A stretch of DNA of 64,000 nucleotides, taken from NCBI GenBank assembly GCA_047601745.1, contig JASGIS010000001.1, positions 4,278,001 to 4,342,000 on the forward strand, given 5' to 3'. Below the pieces are notes generated by a model. It ran no database searches, had not been told where the DNA came from, and saw only the letters and a program-made list of their open reading frames with translations. Below are positions 51,769-62,725 of the stretch, in pieces (the stretch's first letter is position 1; every line of letters starts with the position of its first letter). This DNA is from JAKPAM01 sp047601745. GTDB taxonomy: Bacteria > Pseudomonadota > Gammaproteobacteria > Burkholderiales > Burkholderiaceae_E. The position numbers were made by a program, and so were the translations under genes.

Positions 51769-53150
51769 CGATCCTTCCCGGTGTCCGGCCATTCGACGGG
51801 CAGCGTGATCGTCACGCGCGCGCCGTCCGGAACGATTCGGCCGGCCTTGGCATCGGCATTGGGCTTGGCATTGGCTCCAGCTCCAGCTTCTGCATCGGCA
51901 TCGGCATCGGCATCGGCTCCCGCATCCGGGCCGGCAGTGATCGGTCGATCGAGCGGGCCGATCCGCAACGAGGCCTCGGGCCCGTACGCGGTCGCCAGCC
52001 GTTCGCGGATCTGCGACAGGCCGAAGCCGCCGCCACGTGCCGCCGAGGTGCCGTTGTGCGTGGCGCCGCGCGGATCGACTCCGGCGTTGGAACCTGCACC
52101 GTTGCTGGCCCCAACCCCGACTCCGACCCCGACCCCGGCACCAGCACCAGCACCAGCACCAGCACCAGCACCAGCACCAGCACCAGCACCAGCACCAGCA
52201 CCAGCACCAGCACCGGCGTCAGGCGGGCCGCGCCATGCGACGCCGGTATTGCGCACGTCGATCACCAGCCGTCCATCCGCCTGCCGCGCGTCGACGGTGA
52301 TCCAGCCGCCGTCGATCGACGGTTCGACGCCGTGGCGCACCGCGTTCTCGACGATCGGTTGCAGCAGCAGCGGCAGTACTGACAGATCGCGCAGCGCGTC
52401 GGGCAGCCGCAGTGAGAACCGCAGCCGATCGGCCATCCGGACCTGGATCAATTGCAGGTAGTCGTCGAGCAGTGCGAATTCGGCGGCCAGCGGCACGCGG
52501 CGCTGGCGCGTCGCGGTCAAGGTCGCGCGCATGAAGCCGATCAGCCGATCGAGCATCGACTGCGCCGCCTGCGGATCGATGCCGATCAGCGCGCGCAGGT
52601 TGGCCAGCGTGTTGAACAGCATGTGCGGCTCGATCTGCGCGCGCAGCATGCCCAGTTGCGCTTCGCTCGCCTGTCGCTGCGCGGCTTCGGCGCGCGTCTT
52701 TTCGGCTTCGGCGGCCAGCCGCAATTCGGCCAGCCGGCGCCGGTGCGTGAAACCGATGTGATAAGCGAACGAGCCGAACAGGCTGACGAGCAGGATCAGG
52801 CCCAACCGGTCTTGCGCGATCCAGCGTTCGAGAAAGAAGCGTCCATGGCCGAGCAGCCGTCCGGCCAGGAACCCGCCGCCCATCAGGCCGCCGATCGTCG
52901 CCGCCAGCGAGATCAGCGCCTCGGCCCAGCGTGGCTGCTCGCGGTTGTGCCACCACAGTCGTTTGGGAATATCCGTCAACAGGCAGATCGACAGGCCGAT
53001 GCACTGCGAGTAGACGAAATTCTCCCAGAACGTGCTGAATCCGGGCAGCACGACGGTCAGCGCGATCGCGATGACCGTGCTGCCGAGGATGACGGCGCCG
53101 TAGACCAGGTGGGCCGGCATCCAGAGAGGTTGCGGAGGTGGGGTCGACAT
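51765..53150 (-). CDS. LytS-type sensor histidine kinase with repeat-expanded ATPase domain
   Basis: The 461-residue membrane kinase has four hydrophobic segments (about 15-37, 47-59, 78-100, 116-134), then a His_kinase domain with phospho-acceptor His176 in QIEPHMLFNTLAN and an ATPase domain with Asn269 in PIVENAVRHG. The G1 box is altered to DVRNTGVAW. Between it and G2 (GGGFGLSQIRERL) lies a low-complexity insertion of about 60 residues, largely GA dipeptides. A second one (DADADADA, 413-420) comes before the last strand (ARVTITLPVE). Both are encoded by hexanucleotide repeats. It pairs with the overlapping LytTR regulator; the signal is unknown. Confidence 0.9.
   Translation of the reverse strand: MSTPPPQPLWMPAHLVYGAVILGSTVIAIALTVVLPGFSTFWENFVYSQCIGLSICLLTDIPKRLWWHNREQPRWAEALISLAATIGGLMGGGFLAGRLLGHGRFFLERWIAQDRLGLILLVSLFGSFAYHIGFTHRRRLAELRLAAEAEKTRAEAAQRQASEAQLGMLRAQIEPHMLFNTLANLRALIGIDPQAAQSMLDRLIGFMRATLTATRQRRVPLAAEFALLDDYLQLIQVRMADRLRFSLRLPDALRDLSVLPLLLQPIVENAVRHGVEPSIDGGWITVDARQADGRLVIDVRNTGVAWRGPPDAGAGAGAGAGAGAGAGAGAGAGAGAGAGVGVGVGVGASNGAGSNAGVDPRGATHNGTSAARGGGFGLSQIRERLATAYGPEASLRIGPLDRPITAGPDAGADADADADAEAGAGANAKPNADAKAGRIVPDGARVTITLPVEWPDTGKDR
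51892..51915. repeat. Hexanucleotide repeat (GCATCG), four copies
   Basis: Four perfect copies encode Asp-Ala dipeptides near the C-terminus of the LytS-type kinase, within a longer degenerate GCATTGG/GCTCCA stretch (51846-51915). Confidence 0.9.
52141..52212. repeat. Hexanucleotide repeat (CCAGCA), twelve perfect copies
   Basis: Twelve perfect copies (72 bp), flanked by degenerate CCGACC and CCGGCA units, encode an Ala-Gly run in the ATP-lid region of the LytS-type kinase. Perfection and length indicate recent slippage. The period of six preserves the frame. Confidence 0.97.
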
Positions 53151-53182
53151 CGGTCTGCGCGAAGGACGATCGGTGGCGCCGT

Positions 53183-54742
53183 TCAGGCCGGCACGAATGC
53201 ACCGTGCAGCCCCAGCGGCAGTCCGTAGGGTAGCGTAGCGCGGCACAACGGTCCGGCGTCGACCGCCTGCGCGTCGAAGACGTGCAGCGTCGTCCGCTCG
53301 GCGGCGAAATCATAAGCGGTGGCCAGTACCCAGCCGGCGCCTTCGGCCCCCCCCGGTCGGGGCACGTACAGCGGTTCCTCGGCCAGCGCCGTGGCGCCGA
53401 ACACGTATCGTTCCGGCGTCCCGCGCCGCGTATCGAGCCGCGCGATCGCGTCGAAGCCGAACACCGCGTCGGGCATGTCTTCGCTGCGGGTGGCCGCGAA
53501 GACGTAGCGGTGCGTCTCGCCCACGCGGCGCGGATCGATCGACGGAAACTCGGCGGCCATCGGGTGCAGCGTCGTGTTCGTCGCCTGCCCGCCGCGCGGG
53601 TCGACGCGCAGCTCGACCGCGCGGGTATGCGTGGGCCGCGTGATCGGTTCGCCGCGCATCGCCGACATGATCGCGTCGTTGGCGGCGCCGAAGTCGTCGA
53701 GCTGCATCAACTGCACGCGCACCTGCGCGCCGTCGTCCCAGGCATTGGCGAAATGGAAGACCGCGAGGCCGGGCAGCTCGGCCCGATGCACGAGCGTCAG
53801 CGTGGCCTTGTCGACGAGCAGCACCTGCGACGGACGCTCGTGGTTCCAGCGAAAGCGCTGGTAGAACGCCTGGTCGTTGCGCTCGCGCTGGTAGTCGAAC
53901 GGCATCGTCACGAACACCAGGTAGCGTCGGGTGATCGCGAAGTCGTGCACCATGTCGACGTCGCGTGCCTCGATCACGGCCGCCTGCGTCAGCCGATTGC
54001 GGCGATCCAGCCGGTACAGCGCGAGCTTGCCGCTGCCCGCCATGTAGCCGAAGCTCCAGACCGTGCCGTCGACGTCGCGTTTCGGATGCGCGCTGAACGG
54101 CATGCCATCGGTTTCCTCGGACCAGGTCTGGCGGCCGAGCGTGGCCAGCGACGCCGGATCGATCCGGTACGGCGAGCCGCCTTCCCACAGCGCCAGCAGG
54201 CCGCCGTCGATCGGCAGCACCGAGATGTTCGCCGAGTTCAGGTCGTCGGGCCGATCGATGCGCGCCGGCGACGGCACCGAGGTCGCGAACCCCGGATACA
54301 GGAAGCGCCCGGCCCGTTCTTCGCGTTCGAACTTGGCCGTGCGGACCATCCGTCCCTGGTGGACCAGATCGCGGCCGGCGAGCGAGAACGACTGGATCAT
54401 CCCGTCGCCGTCGAACCAGTGTCCGTAGTGAGTCGGTCCGCGGTGGAAGCGCGCCGGACCATTGCGGTACAGCACGCCGGCCAGCCCGTCGGGCAGCGGT
54501 TTGTCGAACGCGACGCGGGTCGGGCCGTAGACGTCGGGCACGTCGGCGAAGTTGCGCTGCCAGGCGGTTCTCGCGAGCCGGTCGGCGCGATCGGCGCATT
54601 CGCCGGCAGCCGCGCCGGCGGAAGCGGCGTCCGTCCCCGCGCAGGCCGGCGCCGCGGCGCCGGCGAGGCGGGGCAGCAGGGCGTCGGCCCAGGGCATCGT
54701 GGCCAGGCCGGCGATCGACCTCAGGTATTGGCGGCGGTCCAT
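53183..54742 (-). CDS. Carotenoid oxygenase family protein, Tat-exported
   Basis: This 519-residue non-haem iron dioxygenase fold has the four iron-ligand histidines recognisable in FSAHPKRD, MVHDFAIT, VFHFANAW and the C-terminal LHGAFVPA. YRNGPARFHRG and HWFDGDGMIQSF are family signatures. The N-terminus DRRQYLRSIAGLATM is a twin-arginine export signal, so it acts in the periplasm or outside. It cleaves a carotenoid, stilbene or lignin-type double bond; the substrate is unknown. GGAG lies eight bases upstream. It begins two bases after the DUF2141 gene ends. Confidence 0.9.
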   Translation of the reverse strand: MDRRQYLRSIAGLATMPWADALLPRLAGAAAPACAGTDAASAGAAAGECADRADRLARTAWQRNFADVPDVYGPTRVAFDKPLPDGLAGVLYRNGPARFHRGPTHYGHWFDGDGMIQSFSLAGRDLVHQGRMVRTAKFEREERAGRFLYPGFATSVPSPARIDRPDDLNSANISVLPIDGGLLALWEGGSPYRIDPASLATLGRQTWSEETDGMPFSAHPKRDVDGTVWSFGYMAGSGKLALYRLDRRNRLTQAAVIEARDVDMVHDFAITRRYLVFVTMPFDYQRERNDQAFYQRFRWNHERPSQVLLVDKATLTLVHRAELPGLAVFHFANAWDDGAQVRVQLMQLDDFGAANDAIMSAMRGEPITRPTHTRAVELRVDPRGGQATNTTLHPMAAEFPSIDPRRVGETHRYVFAATRSEDMPDAVFGFDAIARLDTRRGTPERYVFGATALAEEPLYVPRPGGAEGAGWVLATAYDFAAERTTLHVFDAQAVDAGPLCRATLPYGLPLGLHGAFVPA

Positions 54743-54744
54743 GA

Positions 54745-55269
54745 TCAGGGCTCCAGACGGATGTTGATCGTCGTGCCCTCGGGCGGCAGCGCGAACTTGA
54801 CCTGGTCCCAGTTCGGCGGACCCATCAGTCCCTTGGGCTCCTGCGAGAAGCCGAACGGCTCGCGCGGCATGCCGACCATGTTCGTGTCGAGCTTGCCGTT
54901 GCCGTTGACGTCCTGGTAGACGGCGATCGCATAGTCGCCCGGCGGCAATTGATCGAACCGGAACCGGGCCGGAGCCGTGCTGGCGGCCTGGCTCTGCTGG
55001 ACGACCGCGCGCTGGCGGAAATCGGCGGCCGAGCCGTACACCGCGAGCATCAGGTTGCCCTGGCTGCCGGCCGGCTGGACCTGGATGATCAGGTCGGCGG
55101 CGCGAGCCGGGCCGGCGCCGGCGGTCAGCGCCACGGCGGCCAGCGAGGCGGCGATCAGCGCCAGCGCCGCGCGCGGCGTGGCCGGCCGGGTCCGCGCGAC
55201 GGAGCCGGCAGCGGTCCGCACGCGAGCGCAGGAGTGGGACGAAACGGAGTGGGGCGGGGGGCGGAACAT
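54745..55269 (-). CDS. DUF2141 secreted protein
   Basis: The 174-residue product has a long signal sequence (hydrophobic core ALALIAASLAAVALTAGA, cleaved near ARAAD) and a DUF2141 domain: LIIQVQPAGSQGNLMLAVYGS, LPPGDYAIAVYQDVNGNGKLDTN, GMPREPFGFS. The last motif (DxNxNGKxD) looks like a calcium loop. AGGAG precedes the start by seven bases. It is the first gene of a two-gene operon with the carotenoid oxygenase, a pairing that suggests a shared periplasmic role. Confidence 0.9.
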   Translation of the reverse strand: MFRPPPHSVSSHSCARVRTAAGSVARTRPATPRAALALIAASLAAVALTAGAGPARAADLIIQVQPAGSQGNLMLAVYGSAADFRQRAVVQQSQAASTAPARFRFDQLPPGDYAIAVYQDVNGNGKLDTNMVGMPREPFGFSQEPKGLMGPPNWDQVKFALPPEGTTINIRLEP

Positions 55270-55461
55270 GAACGTCTCCTGACGGGAGGGCCCGGATACG
55301 GGCCCGGTCAGCGAGAGGTTCCTGCTCGTCGCGCTTCATCGCGTCGGCGATGCGACGAAACGAAGCGCGGAAGGCGCGGGTCGCGCCAGCGCCGGATGAA
55401 CGGCGCGTCGCCGGATCGGTGATCCGGCGTTCCGGCCTTCAGGTTCTCGGCCGTCCGGTTT

Positions 55462-56664
55462 TCAGATGACGGCGGCGATCGACTTGGCGACGTAGTCGAT
55501 GTTGCGCGAGTTCAGCGCCGCCAGGCAGATGCGGCCGGTGCCGACCGCATAGATGCCGAACTCCTCGCGCAGGCGGTCGACCTGCTTGGCGGTCAGGCCC
55601 GAGTACGAGAACATGCCGCGCTGCGACTTGACGAAGCCGAAGTCTTGCTCGACGCCGAGCGCCGCCAGCTTGTCGACGAGCTGCTCGCGCATCGCGCGGA
55701 TGCGGTCGCGCATCTGGCCCAGTTCTTCTTCCCACAGCGCGCGCAGCGCCGGCGTCGACAGCACCGACGCGACGATCGCCGCGCCGTGCGTCGGCGGGTT
55801 CGAGTAGTTGGTGCGTATCACGCGCTTGACCTGGCTGATCACGCGCTGCGCCTCGTCCTTGTCGGCGGCGACGATCGACAGCGCGCCGACGCGCTCGCCG
55901 TACAGCGAGAACGACTTGGAGAACGAGCTGGCGACGAAGAAATCGAGCCCGGCCTCGACGAACAGGCGCAGCGCCGTGGCGTCGGCCTCGATGCCGTCAC
56001 CGAAGCCCTGGTACGCCATGTCGAGGAACGCGACCAGGTCGTGCCGGTCGACGACGTCGACGACCCGACGCCACTGGTCGGCGTTCAGGTCCACCCCGGT
56101 CGGGTTGTGGCAGCACGCGTGCAGCACGACGATCGAGCCGGCCGGCAGGCCCGACAGCGTTTCGATCATCGCGTCGAAGCGCACGCCGTGCGTCGACGCG
56201 TCGTAGTACGGATAGGTCTTGACGGCGAAACCCGCCGCTTCGAACAGCGCGCGGTGGTTCTCCCAGCTCGGGTCGCTGATCCACACGCCGGCGTCGGGCT
56301 TGAGCCGCTTGAGGAAGTCGGCGCCGATCTTCAGGCCGCCGGTTCCGCCGATGGCCTCGAACGTGCCGACGCGGCCGGCCGCCAGCACCGCCGAGCCCTC
56401 GCCGAACAGCAGGTTCTGCACGGCCTTGTTGTACGCGGCGAAGCCTTCGATCGGCAGATAGCCGCGCGCCGGCGCCTGTTCGACGCGAGCCTTTTCGGCC
56501 TCGCGAACCGCGCGCAGCAGCGGGATCTTGCCATTGTCGTCGCTGTAGACGCCGACCCCGAGATTGACCTTCGTCGGGCGCGTATCGGCATTGAAGGCTT
56601 CAGTCAAGCCCAGAATCGGGTCGCGCGGAGCCAATTCCACGGCGGAGAACATTGAAGAACTCAT
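55462..56664 (-). CDS. tyrB: Aromatic amino acid aminotransferase, copy 2
   Basis: The 400-residue class I aminotransferase has VNLGVGVYSDDNGKIP, HACCHNPTGVDL, DMAYQGFGDG and PLP-Lys in SSFSKSFSLYGER. It transaminates tyrosine, phenylalanine or aspartate with 2-oxoglutarate. The position divergent from uvrB is the usual one for tyrB in Burkholderiales. The start at 56664 (MSSSMFSAVE) gives the family N-terminus. A frame extension to 56727 is unsupported. Confidence 0.93.
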   Translation of the reverse strand: MSSSMFSAVELAPRDPILGLTEAFNADTRPTKVNLGVGVYSDDNGKIPLLRAVREAEKARVEQAPARGYLPIEGFAAYNKAVQNLLFGEGSAVLAAGRVGTFEAIGGTGGLKIGADFLKRLKPDAGVWISDPSWENHRALFEAAGFAVKTYPYYDASTHGVRFDAMIETLSGLPAGSIVVLHACCHNPTGVDLNADQWRRVVDVVDRHDLVAFLDMAYQGFGDGIEADATALRLFVEAGLDFFVASSFSKSFSLYGERVGALSIVAADKDEAQRVISQVKRVIRTNYSNPPTHGAAIVASVLSTPALRALWEEELGQMRDRIRAMREQLVDKLAALGVEQDFGFVKSQRGMFSYSGLTAKQVDRLREEFGIYAVGTGRICLAALNSRNIDYVAKSIAAVI

Positions 56665-56981
56665 GGTGGCGTCTAAGTCGTTGAAAAGAAAGGGATGAAC
56701 AAATATTACGACAGCAAGTGTGCACAAATAATAGGCACAACACTAGCTTTTTCGCTGGCGTCGGAAGATAATGGCGGACGTTCGCGGCGCATGTCGAAAA
56801 TGCCCGACAGGCCGATGAGGCGATGCGGACGAGAGATAAGGGCCTTCACGCCGGCGACCGTTCGCGTCGTCCTCGTGCGGCTCGAAGGACGCGTCATCGC
56901 TCGCGCTGGAGCGGTGCATTGCGTCACCCACCCGTTTCTTTCAAGTCTAGCACGGCAGGAGCGCCCCAACTGAGCATCTCC
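56665..56981. other. 317-base divergent tyrB-uvrB intergenic region
   Basis: The left half is AT-rich (56690-56755) with ACAAATATTA and ACAAATAATA near-repeats and an AGTGTGC/ACACT inverted pair. It probably holds the tyrB promoter. The right half is GC-rich and leads to uvrB. No CTGT-N8-ACAG SOS box is seen, so direct LexA control of uvrB is not supported here. Confidence 0.5.
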
Positions 56982-59063
<2,082 letters not shown>

Positions 59064-59164
59064 CGACAGCACCGGAGAAAGCGTGGATCGACGCCGGCCG
59101 ACATCACGGGATCCGGCGATCGACGGATAGACCAACTTTTGTTTTGCATGCGGATACATAGAAA

Positions 59165-59686
59165 ATGGCAAAGAAAGACCCCATCTCGCTGGCTATGACT
59201 ACCAAGGTGCTCTTCGTGTGCATGGGCAACATCTGTCGCTCGGCGATGGCCGAAGGGGTGTTCCGCCACATGGTCAAGCAGGCCGGGCTCAGCGACGTGG
59301 TGACCGTCCGATCGGCGGGCACGCATGCATTCCACGTCGGTGAGGCGCCGGACAAGCGCGCGATCGCCTGCACCGCCAAGCGCGGCTACGACATCGGCGA
59401 GCAGCGCGGCAAGAGCGTGTCGGTCACCGATTTCGACGAGTACGACATGGTGCTGGCGATGGACTGGGACAACCTGTCCGCGCTGCAGCAGCAGGCCCCC
59501 AAGCGCACGCACCACAAGATCCAGCTGCTGATGCGCTTCGCGACCGAGCACGAGACGGCGACGATTCCCGATCCGTACTACGGCAGCGCGCAAAGCTTCG
59601 AGCAGGTGCTCGACTGCATCGAGGACGCCTGCAACGGGCTGATCGAAGTGGCCAAGCGTCGCGCGACGCAGGTCGCCGCCGCCTGA
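59165..59686 (+). CDS. Low molecular weight protein tyrosine phosphatase
   Basis: The P-loop CMGNICRS (C-x5-R-S) lies in VLFVCMGNICRSAMAE, and the general-acid Asp is in IPDPYYGS. Length is 173 residues from ATG 59165, or 163 from ATG 59195, where the family core begins (MTTKVLFV). Neither has a strong ribosome site. It dephosphorylates phosphotyrosine proteins or small molecules in the cytoplasm. This gene commonly precedes iscR in Burkholderiales, as here. Confidence 0.92.
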   Translation: MAKKDPISLAMTTKVLFVCMGNICRSAMAEGVFRHMVKQAGLSDVVTVRSAGTHAFHVGEAPDKRAIACTAKRGYDIGEQRGKSVSVTDFDEYDMVLAMDWDNLSALQQQAPKRTHHKIQLLMRFATEHETATIPDPYYGSAQSFEQVLDCIEDACNGLIEVAKRRATQVAAA

Positions 59687-59956
59687 TCGGTGCCTGACGA
59701 CGGGGCGCGGCGGCACGCCGCCCTCCGCCCCGGTCCCGACCCGAGCGGCGCCGCCGGCGGATCCGGTTTTCTCCGTCCGCCATTCGCCCGTCGACCCCGA
59801 CCGTCCGTCTGCCGGCCCTCGCGCCGGCATCGCGTTCGTGCGTCCTGCCCGATCGGGTCGGCCGTTCGCCGCGAGACTGGGGTCGCCAGAGGTTGTTGCA
59901 CTGCGCAAGACCCCGGCGGCCTCCCGGATACTCGACTAAATCACTCGGTCTTTGTT

Positions 59957-59981
59957 ATACTTGACCCACTTAGTCGGGATT
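59957..59981 (+). promoter_or_regulatory. Type-1 IscR box over the isc promoter
   Basis: The 25-base site, beginning ATACTTGAC, carrying TAGTCGGG and ending ATT, matches the type-1 IscR consensus at most positions. It overlaps a TATACT -10 element (59956-59961), so holo-IscR binding would block transcription of the operon. Confidence 0.8.
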
Positions 59982-60068
59982 GCGGGCCCGTACCGTGTTG
60001 GCGTGTCGCCACAAGGCTCGCAGGTCGCGACGCAGGTGCGGCGATCGCCGCGACGGAGCGAAGTGCAC

Positions 60069-60608
60069 ATGAGATTGACGACCAAAGGACGGTTCGCCGT
60101 CACCGCGATGATCGATCTGGCGATGCGCCAGCACCAGGGGCCGGTGACGCTGGCCGGCATCAGCCAGCGCCAGAAGATCTCGCTGTCCTATCTCGAACAG
60201 CTTTTCGGCAAGCTGCGCCGCCATGAGCTGGTCGAAAGCACGCGGGGACCGGGCGGCGGGTATTCGCTGGCACGGCCGATGAAGGACGTGTCGGTGGCCG
60301 ACATCATCTTCGCGGTCGACGAGCCGCTGGACGCGACGCAGTGCGCGGGCAAGGCCAATTGCCGCGACGACGGCACGCAGTGCATGACGCACGAGCTGTG
60401 GACGAACCTGACGCGCAAGATGGTCGAGTACCTGGATTCGGTCAGCCTGGCCGACCTCGTCGACGGCCAGCGCGCGAAGGACCAGGACGCGCCGTCGCGC
60501 AAGGTGTCGGTGCTGCGCGAGCATCGGGCCGCGCTCGAGTTTCCGACCTCGACGCTGCAGCCGATCCACATGGACGGCACGCGGCTCAATACGGTCGTCA
60601 ATCAATAA
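60069..60608 (+). CDS. iscR: Fe-S cluster-responsive regulator IscR
   Basis: The 179-residue Rrf2-family regulator has an N-terminal winged helix (MRLTTKGRFAVTAM, then SLSYLEQLFGKLRRHELV and GPGGGYSLARP). Its cluster ligands lie in CAGKANC, then six residues to Cys in QCMTH with the fourth ligand His. The spacing C-x5-C-x6-C is one longer than in E. coli IscR. Holo-IscR represses the isc operon through the box at 59957-59981. The start at 60069 is the universal MRLTTKGR; upstream frame extension is not coding. Confidence 0.96.
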   Translation: MRLTTKGRFAVTAMIDLAMRQHQGPVTLAGISQRQKISLSYLEQLFGKLRRHELVESTRGPGGGYSLARPMKDVSVADIIFAVDEPLDATQCAGKANCRDDGTQCMTHELWTNLTRKMVEYLDSVSLADLVDGQRAKDQDAPSRKVSVLREHRAALEFPTSTLQPIHMDGTRLNTVVNQ

Positions 60609-60646
60609 TACCCATCATAAGAACGAGCTTGGCAGGAACTCTCAAC

Positions 60647-61855
60647 ATGCAATTGCCGATCTATCTGGATTATTCGGCGACGACTCCGGTCGACCCGCGG
60701 GTCGTCGACAAGATGCTGCCGTATCTGCGGCAGGACTTCGGCAATCCGGCTTCGCGCAGTCATGCGTTCGGCTGGGCGGCCGAGAAGGCGGTCGAAGAAG
60801 CGCGCGCGCAGGTCGCCGCGCTGGTCAACTGCGACGCGAAGGAACTGGTCTGGACCTCGGGCGCGACCGAATCGATCAATCTGGCGCTCAAGGGCGCCGC
60901 GCACTTCTACAAGGAGCGCGGCAAGCACCTGATCACGCTGCGCACCGAGCACAAGGCCACGCTGGACACGATGCGCGAACTCGAGCGCGAGGGCTACGAG
61001 GTCACGTATCTGGACGTCAAGGAGAACGGCCTGCTGGATCTGGACGTGTTCAAGGCCGCGATCCGGCCGGACACGATCCTGGTGTCGGTGCTGCTGGTCA
61101 ACAACGAGATCGGCGTGATCCAGGACGTCGAGACGATCGGCGAGATCACGCGCGAACGCGGGATCATCTTCCACGTCGATGCGGCGCAGGCGACCGGCAA
61201 GGTCGGTATCGACCTGCAGCGGCTCAAGGTCGACCTGATGTCGTTCTCGGCGCACAAGACTTATGGGCCGAAAGGCGTCGGCGCGCTGTTCGTGCGCCGC
61301 AAGCCGCGCGTGCGGATCGAGGCGCAGATCCATGGCGGCGGGCACGAGCGGGGTTTCCGTTCCGGCACGCTGCCCACGCACCAGATCGTCGGCATGGGCG
61401 AGGCGTTCCGGCTGGCCCGAGAGGAAATGGCCGTCGAGAACGAGCGCATCCGGATGCTGCGCGATCGGCTGTGGCGCGGCCTGTCGCAGATCGAAGAGGT
61501 CTACGTCAACGGCGACATGGAGCAGCGGGTGCCGCACAACCTGAACGTCAGCTTCAACTTCGTCGAGGGCGAGTCGCTGATCATGGCGGTCAAGGACATC
61601 GCGGTGTCCAGCGGCTCGGCCTGCACGTCGGCCAGCCTCGAACCGTCGTACGTGCTGCGGGCACTGGGCCGCAGCGACGAGCTGGCGCACAGCTCGATCC
61701 GTTTCACCGTGGGTCGCTTCACGACCGAGGAAGAGATCGATTTCGCCGTGAACCTGCTGCAGACCAAGGTCGGCAAGCTGCGCGAGATGTCGCCGTTGTG
61801 GGACATGTTCAAGGATGGCGTCGATCTGGATACCGTGCAGTGGGCCGCTCACTGA
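60647..61855 (+). CDS. iscS: Cysteine desulfurase IscS
   Basis: This PLP enzyme takes sulfur from cysteine and delivers it as persulfide to IscU and tRNA-modifying enzymes. The 402-residue product has DYSATTPVDPRV, TSGATESINLA, PLP-Lys in SFSAHKTYGPKG and the mobile catalytic Cys in SSGSACTSASLEPSYVL. It begins 38 bases after iscR, within the operon. Confidence 0.98.
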   Translation: MQLPIYLDYSATTPVDPRVVDKMLPYLRQDFGNPASRSHAFGWAAEKAVEEARAQVAALVNCDAKELVWTSGATESINLALKGAAHFYKERGKHLITLRTEHKATLDTMRELEREGYEVTYLDVKENGLLDLDVFKAAIRPDTILVSVLLVNNEIGVIQDVETIGEITRERGIIFHVDAAQATGKVGIDLQRLKVDLMSFSAHKTYGPKGVGALFVRRKPRVRIEAQIHGGGHERGFRSGTLPTHQIVGMGEAFRLAREEMAVENERIRMLRDRLWRGLSQIEEVYVNGDMEQRVPHNLNVSFNFVEGESLIMAVKDIAVSSGSACTSASLEPSYVLRALGRSDELAHSSIRFTVGRFTTEEEIDFAVNLLQTKVGKLREMSPLWDMFKDGVDLDTVQWAAH

Positions 61856-61872
61856 GGCATTAGGAGTCTGTC

Positions 61873-62286
61873 ATGGCATATAGCGAAAAAGTACTCGATC
61901 ACTATGAGAACCCGCGCAACGTGGGTTCGTTGGACAAGGCCGATCCGTCGGTCGGCACCGGAATGGTCGGCGCGCCGGCCTGCGGCGACGTGATGAAGCT
62001 GCAGATCCGCGTCGGCGAATCGGGCGTCATCGAGGACGCCAAGTTCAAGACCTACGGCTGCGGCTCGGCGATCGCGTCGTCGTCGCTGGTGACCGAGTGG
62101 GTCAAGGGCAAGACGCTGGACGAGGCGATGGCGATCCGCAACACGCAGATCGCCGAGGAACTGGCGCTGCCGCCGGTCAAGATCCATTGCTCGATCCTGG
62201 CCGAGGACGCGATCAAGGCGGCGATCGACGATTACCGCCAGAAGCACGGCCTCGAGCAGCCCCAGGTGCGGCAGAAAGCGGCCTGA
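61873..62286 (+). CDS. iscU: Fe-S scaffold protein IscU
   Basis: IscU is the assembly scaffold for [2Fe-2S] clusters. The 137-residue product has the three ligand cysteines in GAPACGDVM, TYGCGSAIASSS and KIHCSILAEDA, together with the HscA-binding LPPVK motif. It follows iscS by 17 bases. Confidence 0.98.
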   Translation: MAYSEKVLDHYENPRNVGSLDKADPSVGTGMVGAPACGDVMKLQIRVGESGVIEDAKFKTYGCGSAIASSSLVTEWVKGKTLDEAMAIRNTQIAEELALPPVKIHCSILAEDAIKAAIDDYRQKHGLEQPQVRQKAA

Positions 62287-62311
62287 GCGGGCGCGCGAGC
62301 AGGAGGATCGT

Positions 62312-62635
62312 ATGGGTGTTTCGTTGACCGAGCGTGCGGCCGAGCACGTCTCGCGGTATCTGCAAAAGCGCGGCAAGGGTGTCGGTCTGCGCGTCGGCGT
62401 CAAGACGACCGGCTGTTCCGGCCTGGCCTACAAGCTCGAGTATGCGGACGCCGTCAATCCCGAGGACATGCAGTTCGAGAGCCACGGGATCAAGGTGCTC
62501 GTCGATCCGAAGAGCCTGCCGTACATCGAGGGCACCGAGCTCGATTTCGCCCGCGAAGGCTTGAACGAGGGATTCCGGTTCAACAATCCCAACGTCAAGA
62601 GCGAGTGCGGTTGCGGAGAGTCGTTCCAGGTCTGA
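62312..62635 (+). CDS. iscA: A-type Fe-S carrier IscA
   Basis: The 107-residue HesB/IscA protein has the three conserved cysteines in KTTGCSGLAY and SECGCGESF at the C-terminus. It accepts and delivers clusters after IscU. AGGAGG lies upstream. Confidence 0.97.
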   Translation: MGVSLTERAAEHVSRYLQKRGKGVGLRVGVKTTGCSGLAYKLEYADAVNPEDMQFESHGIKVLVDPKSLPYIEGTELDFAREGLNEGFRFNNPNVKSECGCGESFQV

Positions 62636-62725
62636 GAGGCTGAGCGCCGGTTGGGCTTCACGGCGGGCGGCGGACATCCCCAACGGAGGCGCGGCGCTTT
62701 CCGACGGGGCGTTCGCCGCGAGGCG

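Noticed and set aside
52100..52300. His/Gln-rich small proteins on the plus strand over the CCAGCA repeat
   Set aside because: These are translations of the hexamer in non-coding frames; the kinase frame on the minus strand has conserved domains on both sides.
55280..55460. Inverted repeats CGCGCTTC/GAAGCGCG as a third palindromic element
   Set aside because: Arms and centre do not align convincingly with the two related palindromes; treated as ordinary GC-rich intergenic DNA between DUF2141 and tyrB.
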